From positions 93,747,580-93,811,579 of the forward strand of contig CM047425.1 in the NCBI GenBank assembly GCA_026168455.1: a stretch of 64,000 nt of DNA, in the 5' to 3' direction. The position numbers and the translations under genes were made by a program. This DNA is from Theocolax elegans (lineage: Eukaryota > Arthropoda > Insecta > Hymenoptera > Cerocephalidae). Below are positions 21,625 through 31,100 of this stretch, one piece after another (the first letter of the stretch is position 1; every line of letters starts with the position of its first letter). The notes beneath the pieces are model-generated. The model ran no database searches, was not told the DNA's origin, and worked only from the letters and a program-made list of their open reading frames with translations.

Positions 21625-23475
21625 TCACCACCTCAACACCCCTCACCACCCGTCCCTCCTACAAGCTGCCGTCGCTACTTCTTCTTCGCCTCTTTCGTTC
21701 GCGTATACTCTTCGAGCTGTTTCCCTCGCTCTAAATTTCTTTTTCAGCGCTGTGCGTACGTCCTTTACCCTGATATCGGTCTGCAAGGGACAGCACGAGT
21801 ACTTTGTTTCCCTTATTTTTCCTTACTTTTGTGTCTGCGGTCGTTCCTTTCAGAAGTGGACGTGATTACCGGGGTAACCAGGAAAATTACGTGTACATTC
21901 GAGATAATACAATTTTCCTCAAATTTAAAGGCTTCTAATAGAAATAAGATTTATCCGCTCATCATATAGATTAAGTATAAAATACTCATGTATATAAACA
22001 TTTACATAAATTACTCGTATTATCAGTTTTTTGCATTAAATATCTCCAACTTTTGTAGTGTTGAAACTATTCTTCATCACAGTATATGTATATGTAAACA
22101 TAAATAGAAGCTAGTTATAAATGCTAAAAGTACTGTTAAATATTTTAAGGTACAAATACAGTAAAATCGTCTTTATCTTCTACGAATACTGTAAAAAACA
22201 AAACCGAATCTATAGGAATTATTAAGTTCACTGTTCACGCGACCTGGAAAAATAATTTAAATGCTTTTCATATCATTAAGTTCTAAAATAACGCATCAAA
22301 ACCAGGGATAAAAAAGCGCAATGTTGTGCATTACAAGTAATATGAATATTACGAAAATTACATTAGCTTAGATGTTTATTCTGAAATTTATTCACATTTT
22401 TTTTTAACGTTTTTTTAAAAATCTAGTAGAAATAATATTAGATATTTAAAGTATCCAGTATAGGTAAAAATTCTTAACTCTTCGATGCATAAAAATTACA
22501 AAATAAAGGAGTACGCATTCGTACAATCAGACAGTTTGAAACACAAATGTCACTATAAATCGCTCGGCACTCGCGCTAAAAAAGATCGGAGAATGATCAA
22601 AATATTAGAATCAGTAGGCGAGGTAAGGAGATAAATTGTCTTTTAATTCATAGTTTAATCGCGCGGAAAAGTAACTGTCGTATAGTCATAAGAGGACCGT
22701 CGGGAGAAGCTGGTGGCGTATAAAATGTAAAGAGGGGAAGAGATATAATCCCGAAAGAAAAAGTGAAGAGAATTACGGATCGGGAAAGGGTGAGCCGAAG
22801 AGAGTGAATCAGAAAGGAGATGTCGAGGAAGACAGTTACCGGAAACTCGTCGAGTCTGCAGAGAGTCGAGCTGGTCTTCCTCTCTCCCTTCCTCACTTTT
22901 AGCGAGCGCGTACATGCGTATATATGCATACGTGTAGAGAGTGGCGCGCCAACCTTCAGACGGGAAGTGCCCGAGGTGTGGTCGCGGAGTTGAATTATTG
23001 CAAGCTGTCCGCCATTCATACAGGATGTATGCCCCGACCCGTGACTGTAAATCTTTGTGCTACGTCAGCTTTCTCTCTTCCTCTCTTCATTCCTCTTCTC
23101 TATATCTTTCTCTCTTGGATCTCCCTCCCTCTTCCTCAGTCCACCGACTTTGTGTTATCTATCCGGGCTTCGGATGATATTATTACTATGGTTTAGGGCT
23201 CGCGAATTGAATAATGCGCCATTCAACGCAATGACGAGGGACTAAGTGATTTTCACCCTATTAACGACCCGGTGAATCCCTCGTATAAATTTGATACGGT
23301 CTTCTGGTAGCTGCGGTGTACAACTGTCACGGACATTCCAAATCCGAACTAACTATGTATAGATCTATACACATTTTATACATATTGATATTAAATATCA
23401 TACTATTGACATAAGCACTTTTTTATTTTATAGTATCTGTAGAAGTATTAATTAGTCCACAATGTTTTATTACTT

Positions 23476-24144
23476 ACAAGAAGGGGTTCCACCTTCCGGG
23501 AAACGGATTTCGTTGCAACTTTGAGAGCTGTTTTCTGGTACCCAAATATGTAAGAATTCATATGAAATTCAATCTCATAGGCTGTTTGACGAAAGTTATA
23601 CGCAGTTAACGAAAAGTTGTGAAAAAATATGTTTAAGGTTAATCGTTAATAATTCGGAAAGAAATTGACGCGCATACTCAAACTCAAATCCATTAAACAG
23701 TTAAGATCAAGTAGACATAGTTTAAAAAAAGAGAACCTCAAATATCTTAATTTGGACAAAAGTTATGGAAAAAATAAGAATTAGACGAAATATTTGCCTA
23801 AAAAGTCTATCAAATTTTAATACTAAATTTTCGTTAAAATTTTATCTAATTCTTATTTTTTCCATAACTTTTGTCGAAATTGGGATATTTGAGCTTTTTT
23901 TTTAAACTATGTCTACTTATTCTCAACTGTTTAATGGATTTAAGTTTGAGTATCTACGTCTATTTCTTTCCGAGTTATTGGCAATTATTTTTTCACAATT
24001 TTTCTTTAACTGCGTATAACTTTCGTCAAGCAGCCTATGAGATTGAATTTCATATGAATTCTTTCATATTTGGGTAACAGAAAACAGGTCTCAAAGTTGC
24101 AACAAAATCTGTTTCCCGGAAGGTGGAACGGAACCCCTCCTTGT
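23476..24144. repeat. Foldback repeat, about 670 bp with arms of about 320 bp
   Basis: The left arm begins ACAAGAAGGGGTTCC (23476) and the right arm ends GGAACCCCTCCTTGT, read with one extra inserted base (24144). Many inner blocks correspond in inverted order, for example CATATGAAATTCAATCTCAT (23559) with ATGAGATTGAATTTCATATG (24037), and CAAAAGTTATGGAAAAAATA (23756) with its complement near 23853-23872. The arms have diverged by perhaps 10-15 percent. No protein is encoded; the frame at 23871-24077 is a by-product. It is either a foldback or MITE-like transposon, or two inverted copies of one repeat. Confidence 0.72.
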
Positions 24145-25796
24145 TAGTTATACGATAAAATTTTAACGGAATTTTAAGACGTTTTTAGGTGGAACAATTC
24201 GAGAGTACAACAATAATTATTTTTAAAACTTCTATATCGAATCGAACTATTTTATTTTATTGAGCTTAATTCGCGGTAAGCTATAAATTCTAAATAGTAA
24301 AATTTCTCTGAAATTCGAGCATCGATTGGAAAATGCTCCGTCCAGCGCATCAGTAATCTTCAGTTTTACCTATAGGAGGATCATGATGTTGAAATTCGTG
24401 AGATCGAACTGCGCGATTGCGATGTCATCTCGTAAACGCGTGCAAATGTCGGGCACGTATCGGTGTGGTCACTTAACTCACATCTTCCGGATGAAAAGCA
24501 AAAGGAAAAGAAGAGAGGAGAGAAAGCACTGAAAAGCCTTTTACAGTAGTCAGCAATCTTTGATGCGTTCTTACAAATCTCTCCCCTTTCTTCTAGGTAC
24601 CTTCGACATAACGACGACAACTAGACTCGCGTGGAGTTTAACTCGACCAAATCCTTTCGTTTCTTCTACCGTTCCTTAAGCCGGACTCTTTTCTTTTACG
24701 TCTTCGCGATCGAGGTTTTCCTTCCTCTTCCCTTTAGCCGCTTCTTCGTGGAAAGAGAAAACGTGAGAGGGACGCGAGAGGAAAGAAGAAAGAGATAGAG
24801 GGACCCTTAAGCGAAGATAAGATTGGAAAAGTTGTATGAGGGGCAAGTTTAACAGCTATATAACCATTACTAAGGCCGATAAAGTAGAATCTAGTGTCTT
24901 AACGTCCTGGAACGAAATTCCGGATATAGCGTCCGTATTTTCCGGTATGGAGCTAAAGCGCTCGGCAGGGCGGACGCGCCAGAGCTCCTGTACAGTTCGC
25001 ACACGAGTACTCTTGGAGAATCGATGTAAAAGCCGATGCGCAACCTACACACAAAGCACCGAAAATTCCCGTCCAAGTTTTTATGGGAAATTGACCGTTG
25101 GTAATCCAACAAGTAGCGAATGACTGTCCTATCTCGCTCTTCACCTACTATGGAGACGTGCAGCTTATTCACTTGCTATTCATATGTAAGTCAAGGGATA
25201 ATGTAGTTTTCTTATATTTTAGGCTATTTGATTTTATAATCTGCCTTATAACACTTTAAAAGAATTAAATACTTATATAATATTCGTGTACCGTTCAAAC
25301 ATCGACAATTACGTACATCTTTTTCAAAACGTGTTTATCTGTAGGAATAGGGTGCATTTATAGACTTAATAGTATACAATAATTTAATTTGTTGGATTTA
25401 TGCATTAAAAAATAAGAGAAATTTTTGTGTACCGTTCAAAAATAATACCTAAAATTATTCTAAATATTGCTCATAACATTTTTATATGGTGCACGAAAAA
25501 AATTCACCCTAAACCAGACCTTAATTAATTATTTGTATCAAAATTTTATTTCATACATATTCCTTGAAATATATATTATTTGAAACAATATTTTGTAAAT
25601 ATAATACTAATGCAAAATGATTCGATGGAGTCTGACCAGACTTTGACTTAGCTACTAATTTATAATTGTAGGGCAACTAAGTTAACAGCTGTTTTTTACA
25701 ATTTTACATATCTCTTAATTTAATTGAAGTAATAATAATTAAATTTTCAAAAATAGGGTTTATTAAATGAACGTTGAATAATAATCTTGAACCATT
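24145..25796. other. Noncoding host sequence left of element 2, no gene recognised
   Basis: About 1.65 kb. Frames of 63-95 codons without known domains. AT-rich from 25200 to the insertion. No RNA gene or further repeat recognised. Confidence 0.5.
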
Positions 25797-25800
25797 AGCT
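25797..25800. repeat. Target site duplication of element 2 (left, AGCT)
   Basis: AGCT directly before the TG of the 5' LTR, repeated at 32894-32897. Confidence 0.9.
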
Positions 25801-25844
25801 TGTTATACGCAAGCGTACTATTAATAGGCGTGAACCGCACGGCC

Positions 25845-25857
25845 TTTATATATATAG
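25845..25857 (+). promoter_or_regulatory. TATA box of element 2 (5' LTR)
   Basis: TTTATATATATAG, 45 bases into the LTR. The same motif is in the 3' LTR at 31837-31849. No other core promoter motif is as clear; an ACAGTT near 26036 is a possible alternative initiator. Confidence 0.6.
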
Positions 25858-25986
25858 CTTATACATAGTAATTAGTACCGATAACGGCCGTAAGGTGGCT
25901 ACCCCCTTATCGCGCCGTTCCCGTTATCGAGATAAGCGAGCGCCGTTATAAGTATAGGCCAGTTCGAGCGTACAGCAGCTCGCCTT

Positions 25987-26020
25987 CTCCCATTGCGGGA
26001 GTATCCCACCTTTCGGGATA
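25987..26020 (+). other. Two tandem hairpins in the LTR, upstream of the poly(A) signal
   Basis: CTCCC/GGGAG with a 5-base loop (25987-26001) is followed directly by TATCCC/GGGATA with a 7-base loop (26002-26020). They lie between the presumed start site and AATAAA (26048-26053), where terminal structure could influence poly(A) site choice. Confidence 0.55.
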
Positions 26021-26117
26021 AATACTGTACCTTCTCTACAGTTCTTGAATAAAGGCGAATTTTAATTAAAGATCATTTGCTGATCGTAATTATTAGCACC
26101 TTTCTTCCATCCCATCC

Positions 26118-26612
26118 ATGCCATACGAACTCACCGAGAGCGACTACATTGGGCTCTCCCTCGCTCAAGACTACGCCGCCCGGATCACCTTGGAGTACCG
26201 GAATCAGACCGCCGCTGCCCAGACCATCATCAAGAAGGACCAGGCCACCCAAACCGTCAGCAGCATCAGCACCCAGACGGAGCAACCGCTACCCCGACTC
26301 ACTCCTCTCAAAGGTTGGCTGGTGGACAACGGCGTACAACGGACGGTGCGGTTGGATCTACCACCTCCAGGGACTCCGAGGATCCGAGCAGAGCCGCCAC
26401 CTCCACCTAGGCGTGTTCCCACCGTAGCAGCCACACCGTTAGAGGCAGTTCAACGCAAACCGACTCGGCCGAGACGACCACCAACTCCGGCAGCCCCGAA
26501 ACCTCCATCTACTCAGCGGGCAGCAGCCACGATTAAGCCTCGAGTGGTCGCCGACATCATCCTGCCACCTACAAGGCGCCTCCCGCTTCCTCCGAGGACA
26601 CCTCGCCGTTAG
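26118..26612 (+). CDS. LTR-encoded proline-rich ORF, 164 aa (5' copy)
   Basis: An intact frame lying wholly inside the LTR, downstream of the TATA box. Its ATG is the first ATG after the presumed start site, although the context is weak. The first 40 residues are mixed and may be helical. Residues 41-55 hold two TQT motifs (44-46 and 52-54) like those bound by dynein light chain LC8. Residues 56-164 are rich in Pro and Arg. The frame is the same as gag's but is separated from it by stops at 26610 and about 26670. No known family recognised. It may be a leader protein, an upstream ORF that dampens Gag translation, or a chance frame in GC-rich sequence. Confidence 0.5.
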   Translation: MPYELTESDYIGLSLAQDYAARITLEYRNQTAAAQTIIKKDQATQTVSSISTQTEQPLPRLTPLKGWLVDNGVQRTVRLDLPPPGTPRIRAEPPPPPRRVPTVAATPLEAVQRKPTRPRRPPTPAAPKPPSTQRAAATIKPRVVADIILPPTRRLPLPPRTPRR

Positions 26613-26903
26613 AGCGGCTCGCGCCTGGGTTGGTCCATCTTGACCAACCCTACCAAGAACTTCATAAAGTGAGCGGGGCTCACCGGCGGTCATCCGACCG
26701 TCCGACTCTGGCCACGAGTTTCTCGAGGCCAGGGCCAGGCTCGTAGAGAGCTAGTTGAGGGGTTAGTGCTGTGTCCTCCCTCAGCCAACGCAGAAGCCAC
26801 AACGACAGCGGCGCAGCGGACCAGCATCTATTCGGCCTTACTGGCCGACATACCGTCGACACCGGACTCACCAGCGTCACCCGACGCGCCGGCTTACGAC
26901 ATT

Positions 26904-26921
26904 TGGCGCCCAACGTGGGGC
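26904..26921 (+). other. Primer binding site, tRNA-Lys, 18-nt perfect match (element 2)
   Basis: TGGCGCCCAACGTGGGGC, two bases after the LTR end, is fully complementary to the 3' end of tRNA-Lys(CTT). It primes minus-strand synthesis. Confidence 0.95.
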
Positions 26922-27002
26922 ACAGACATCATCTGTCTTCTTCGGTAGGAGCCGGAGGGATCCACGCCGAGCTGATCACTAGCCGGACCGATGTAATTGC
27001 CT

Positions 27003-28112
27003 ATGTCAAGGCAAACACCAACCTCGCAGCGACCGCAGACCAGATCGCAGCAGCCTACACTACTTCTGGGAGTAGAAAAACACCCAGTGGCGCCCAAGAA
27101 TAAACGGACAACTGCCGTCCGCACTGATTTGCAGACCCCGGACTTGAAACCAACAGCTGCCTCCACTTCACAGGACACGCCGTCTACCACAGCCCCCATA
27201 CCGAGGGACGAGTCTACGACACACCGTCAAGAGCCAATCACCGCTGCTCTACCTGTCGTTGCTGTTCCCGTATACCCTACGGAAGTACCCGGAATCGACA
27301 TGGCCGATCCTCCAGCGAACGGAGCAAATGCAGCCGTACCTCCTGCGTTTGCAGACTGGAGTGCTCTCCTACAGGCACTGACTGCTACACGACCACCCGT
27401 TCCAGAGTTTAGAGGACTTGCCCACGAAGACCCACCACGTTTCCTGCAGCGGATCGAGGAATATGCGAGAGCCAATCGTATTCCCGAGGAGCAAAGAACG
27501 CGGACGGCCGAGAGCGGTCTCAAAGGAGAAGCCGAGAGATGGTGGCAATGTTATCGAGACCTGGACTTCGAGTGGCAGCAGTTCCGTGACCTCTTTCTGA
27601 CCCGGTTCGACAACTCCACAGTGAAGAGCACCCTTATGGCATCTCTTTACTCCAAACACCAGGGAGACAAGGAAATGGTCGGCACCTTTCTGCGCGAGAA
27701 ATATCTCCTGTTCCAGCGGATTCAACCCGATGTGCCCGAAGCTGTGCGGGTCCAAGCCATGCTCGAGCTCCTGCGACCAGCTTTAAAGAAAGTTCTCCGG
27801 CCCGCAGCCATAAACACGTTCGCAGACTTATTGAGTAAGGCAGTGGCATCCGAGCAAGACGAAGCCGAGGAGGAGGCCAGTCGACGGAAGGCTGGAAATT
27901 CGGACGAGAGGAAGGCACACAAGTCAACCAACCGTTCCCCTAGGACATCAGGGCTTCCCCAGTGTTGGTACTGCCCCGAACGACATCTCCACCGAGACTG
28001 CCCGGTGTATGCCCGTCGACAGAAACCACGGGAAACGGTGGTTTCGGAAAACTGGAGACAGGCGACGGAAAGGCCGGCAACCGACGCCAATCCTGCAGCA
28101 AGCCGGAAATAA
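27003..28112 (+). CDS. gag: Gag polyprotein, element 2
   Basis: Up to 369 residues. The first in-frame ATG (27003) has a poor context. The ATG at 27300 (GACATGG) is strong and would give a 270-residue Gag starting MADPPANG, so the N-terminus is uncertain. Residues 1-100 are rich in T, P and Q. The capsid-like retrotransposon Gag domain follows (about 120-290, with WW at 180-181). The single zinc knuckle at C321 is atypical: CX2CX3HX4C, one residue shorter than CX2CX4HX4C. The stop is TAA at 28110-28112. gag overlaps the -1 pol frame by 169 bases. It would form the particle that packages element RNA. Confidence 0.9.
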   Translation: MSRQTPTSQRPQTRSQQPTLLLGVEKHPVAPKNKRTTAVRTDLQTPDLKPTAASTSQDTPSTTAPIPRDESTTHRQEPITAALPVVAVPVYPTEVPGIDMADPPANGANAAVPPAFADWSALLQALTATRPPVPEFRGLAHEDPPRFLQRIEEYARANRIPEEQRTRTAESGLKGEAERWWQCYRDLDFEWQQFRDLFLTRFDNSTVKSTLMASLYSKHQGDKEMVGTFLREKYLLFQRIQPDVPEAVRVQAMLELLRPALKKVLRPAAINTFADLLSKAVASEQDEAEEEASRRKAGNSDERKAHKSTNRSPRTSGLPQCWYCPERHLHRDCPVYARRQKPRETVVSENWRQATERPATDANPAASRK

Positions 28113-31100
28113 ATAATATTTTTTCACATGCGACGGCTCAACCAACTATCCGTGTCGTACTCAACGGGAAAGAAGTCCTCGCCCTGGTTGATCCTGGATC
28201 TACAGCCAACCTCGTCAGCGGATCACACCTGCTGGATTCTCAACAAGTGACCAACAATCCCGTCACTTTCCATTTGGCAGCGGAGGGAAACCATCTCCAG
28301 GCATTCGGACAGACGGACCTCACAATCTCCGTCATGGATAGAGAGTTCCGATTATCCGCACACGTCTCCTCGGAACTGCGCCATCCACTGATCCTGGGAT
28401 TACCCTGGTTAATTTCCGAGAAGGGTATTCTGGATTTTACTCGGCACGTGTTGTACCTCGGAAGCCGTACACGAGTGACGATACCATTAGTTAATCGTCC
28501 GCACACGAAGGAGAGAGACATACCTCTACCTTGGACAAAGGTCGTTCATGGTCTACAGGGAGAGGAAGCAGAACGATTGCACCAGGTCCTGAAAGAACAC
28601 AGCGGCGTGTTCTCTCATCCAGGGGGTCGCCTCGCCCAAACCAACAGTGCCGTCCATGAAATACGCCTCACTTCGACCCAGACTTTCCGTCTACCTCCAT
28701 ACCGCTGCTCAAAGGAGAAGCTGCAAATCATCGAGGAGCAAACTCAGGAGATGCTGGCAGAAGGAATAATAGAACCGACCTGTTCGCCTTACTGCTCTCC
28801 AATTGTGTTGGCGAAAAAGAAGGATGGTAAATCCCGGTTCTGCGTGGACTATCGTCGACTGAACGATATCACCGAAGACTCCGCACAGCCTATCCCAAGG
28901 ATATCCGACGCTTTGAAGGACTTAGGACAAGCTCAGATATTCTCCTCGCTCGATCTAAAGAGTGGATATTGGCAAATACCTATGGCAACGGATTCCAAGA
29001 AGTACACCGCCTTCACGACGCCTTCCGGAGGATGTTACCAGTTTCGAGTCATGCCGTTCGGATTAAAGGGGGCTCCCGGTACTTTCCAACGAACGATGAG
29101 CCAACAGGTGCTGACTGGCTACATTGGAAAATTCTGCGTCGTCTACCTGGACGATATTATCATCTTTTCCCGCGATCTCGAGGAACATTTATTGCACTTG
29201 GCGATGATCCTTGAGAGGCTCCACTTGCACGGACTTACAGTGACGCTCGAGAAATGTCATTTTGCCGTGACCAACCTCAAATATTTGGGACACATCGTGA
29301 CAGTCGAGGGAAACAAAGCCAACCCCTCCAACATACAGGACATCCTTAAGTTTCCGGTACCAATCACCAGGAAGAAGCTCCAATCCTTCTTGGGAACCTG
29401 TGCCTGGCTACATGAGTACGTACCTGGATACGCGGAGCTAACAGCACCTCTCACGGACTTAACAAGTAAAAAGTCTCCCTTTCGATGGTCATCGGAAGCT
29501 CAAGCCGCATTCGACAGAGTCAAGCAGGCTTTCCGGCAACCTCTGGCTTTATCCCGGCCACACCCAGACTGGCCGTATTACCTCCAGACGGATGCGAGTG
29601 CTAGAGGGATGGGTGCCGTACTTTACCAACTGAGACCAAACGGAGAACGACACATTATCAGCTACGCTAGCGCCAAGTTTTCTCCTACCGAATCACGATA
29701 TCATAGCAACGAACAGGAGTGCCTAGCTATGGTTTGGGCTGTGAAGAAGTACCGACACCTGCTCGAGGACAAAGCTTTCACACTAAGGACAGACAACAAG
29801 GGTCTCATCTGGTTGCAACGCTTCAAAGACACCCGAGACAAACTTCGGAGATGGGCATTACTACTCCAGGAGTACAATCCTACCATCGAGCACTGTCCAG
29901 GGAAAGAAAACCAGCTGGCTGACTTCCTGTCCAGAAACCCGGAGGGCGAACATGGCCTTCTCGACGACGAAGAACGGCTCTTGCCTCCTGAACCAGCCAT
30001 CTACGAAGGTCCAGGAGATCACGCCATTTGCTCCATCAGTGAACAACTGATGCCCCTGTCCGACCTAATCGTTGCCGCCCAACAGAAGGATCCCGTCTGC
30101 AACGAGATAGTCTCACGACTCACCGAAGAACCAACTCCAACGGATTTGCACTGTCTCCATAATGGCATCCTCTGGCATCGCGAAACTCCTAAGGAGTCCT
30201 GGAGGATATCTGTCCCGCTGAGCATCACGCCGCGGATTCTCCACGAGTACCACGACTCAAAATCCGCCGGACATCCAGGCGTTGACGAGACACTCCGCTG
30301 CATCAAAACGACCTACAGTTGGCCCGAGATGCGAAAGGATGTGCGCGACCATGTACGGAGATGTTTGCTGTGCAACACCTGCAAGAGCTCAGGGCCGAGA
30401 ACACCGAAAACGCTCCGTCCACACCAGCCTTCCCAACCATGGGAAACCATTGCGGTTGACCTCATGGGGCCGTATCCAATCACCAGTAGGAGAAAGCGGT
30501 TTATCCTGGTGGTCACCGACCTATTCTCTCGATGGGTAGAGGCTTTTCCGCTCGGATCATCCGAAGCTCCTCGGATAATAAAATTATTAGAAGAGGAAGT
30601 TTTTGCACGCTGGGGTTATCCAAGGGCCATCCTCTCCGACCAGGGTCGCCAGTTCATCAGTCACCCTTGGAAGCGCGCCTGCGAGTCTTGGCAAGCCGAG
30701 CACTGGACTACAGCCATTTATCACCCTCAGGCAAATCCAACTGAACGTCGAAACCAGGAGATCAAGAAGGGACTTCGACTCCATCTCCAGGGATTACCTC
30801 ACAAGGAATGGGATCACGAGCTTCCTAAGGTTTTATTCCAGATGCGAACTCGACGGAATGCAGCCACGGGATGTAGCCCATCCTACCTTCTTCTCGGACG
30901 CGACCTTCCACGACCAGGGGTTTGGAAACTCGAGCCCCCCATGCCTGTGTCCCCGGCGACACAAGAACGTGTGGAAACCTCCCAAACTCACCAACGAGTT
31001 TACCAGCGGACGTACGCTCAGGAAGATATTACACAACCTGGCTATGACACCAACGACTTGGTGTATCTCCGCAGTCATCCACTGTCCAAAGCCAGTGAGG

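Larger units (their letters stand above)
17527..23475. other. Noncoding host sequence, repeats, no gene recognised
   Basis: About 5.9 kb. The longest frames (19773-20336 on minus; 21322-21969 on plus, 215 codons) run through CT/GA and C-rich low complexity and show no domain, so I do not call them genes. Contents: hairpin 17714-17777, TTAA repeat 18178-18197, TA and TG repeats 19996-20043, purine-rich tract 20168-20246, CT repeat 20486-20544, C-tract cluster 21599-21624. Confidence 0.5.
25801..26901 (+). repeat. 5' LTR of element 2 (1101 bp)
   Basis: It begins TGTTATAC and ends ACGACA. A TATA box is at 25845-25857, tandem hairpins at 25987-26020, and AATAAA at 26048-26053. If transcription starts about 30 bases after the TATA box, U3 is only about 80 bases and nearly the whole LTR, including a 164-codon ORF (26118-26612), is in the transcript. 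The sequence matches 31793-32893 at a constant offset of 5992. Confidence 0.95.

Noticed and set aside
21322..21969. 215-codon plus frame, longest outside the retrotransposons
   Set aside because: It crosses a C-rich low-complexity block, has no domain and no homology I can recognise. Probably chance.
28030..28036. GGGAAAC as the frameshift site of element 2
   Set aside because: It is read CGG GAA ACG in the gag frame, so tandem slippage of G GGA AAC cannot occur in the required register.
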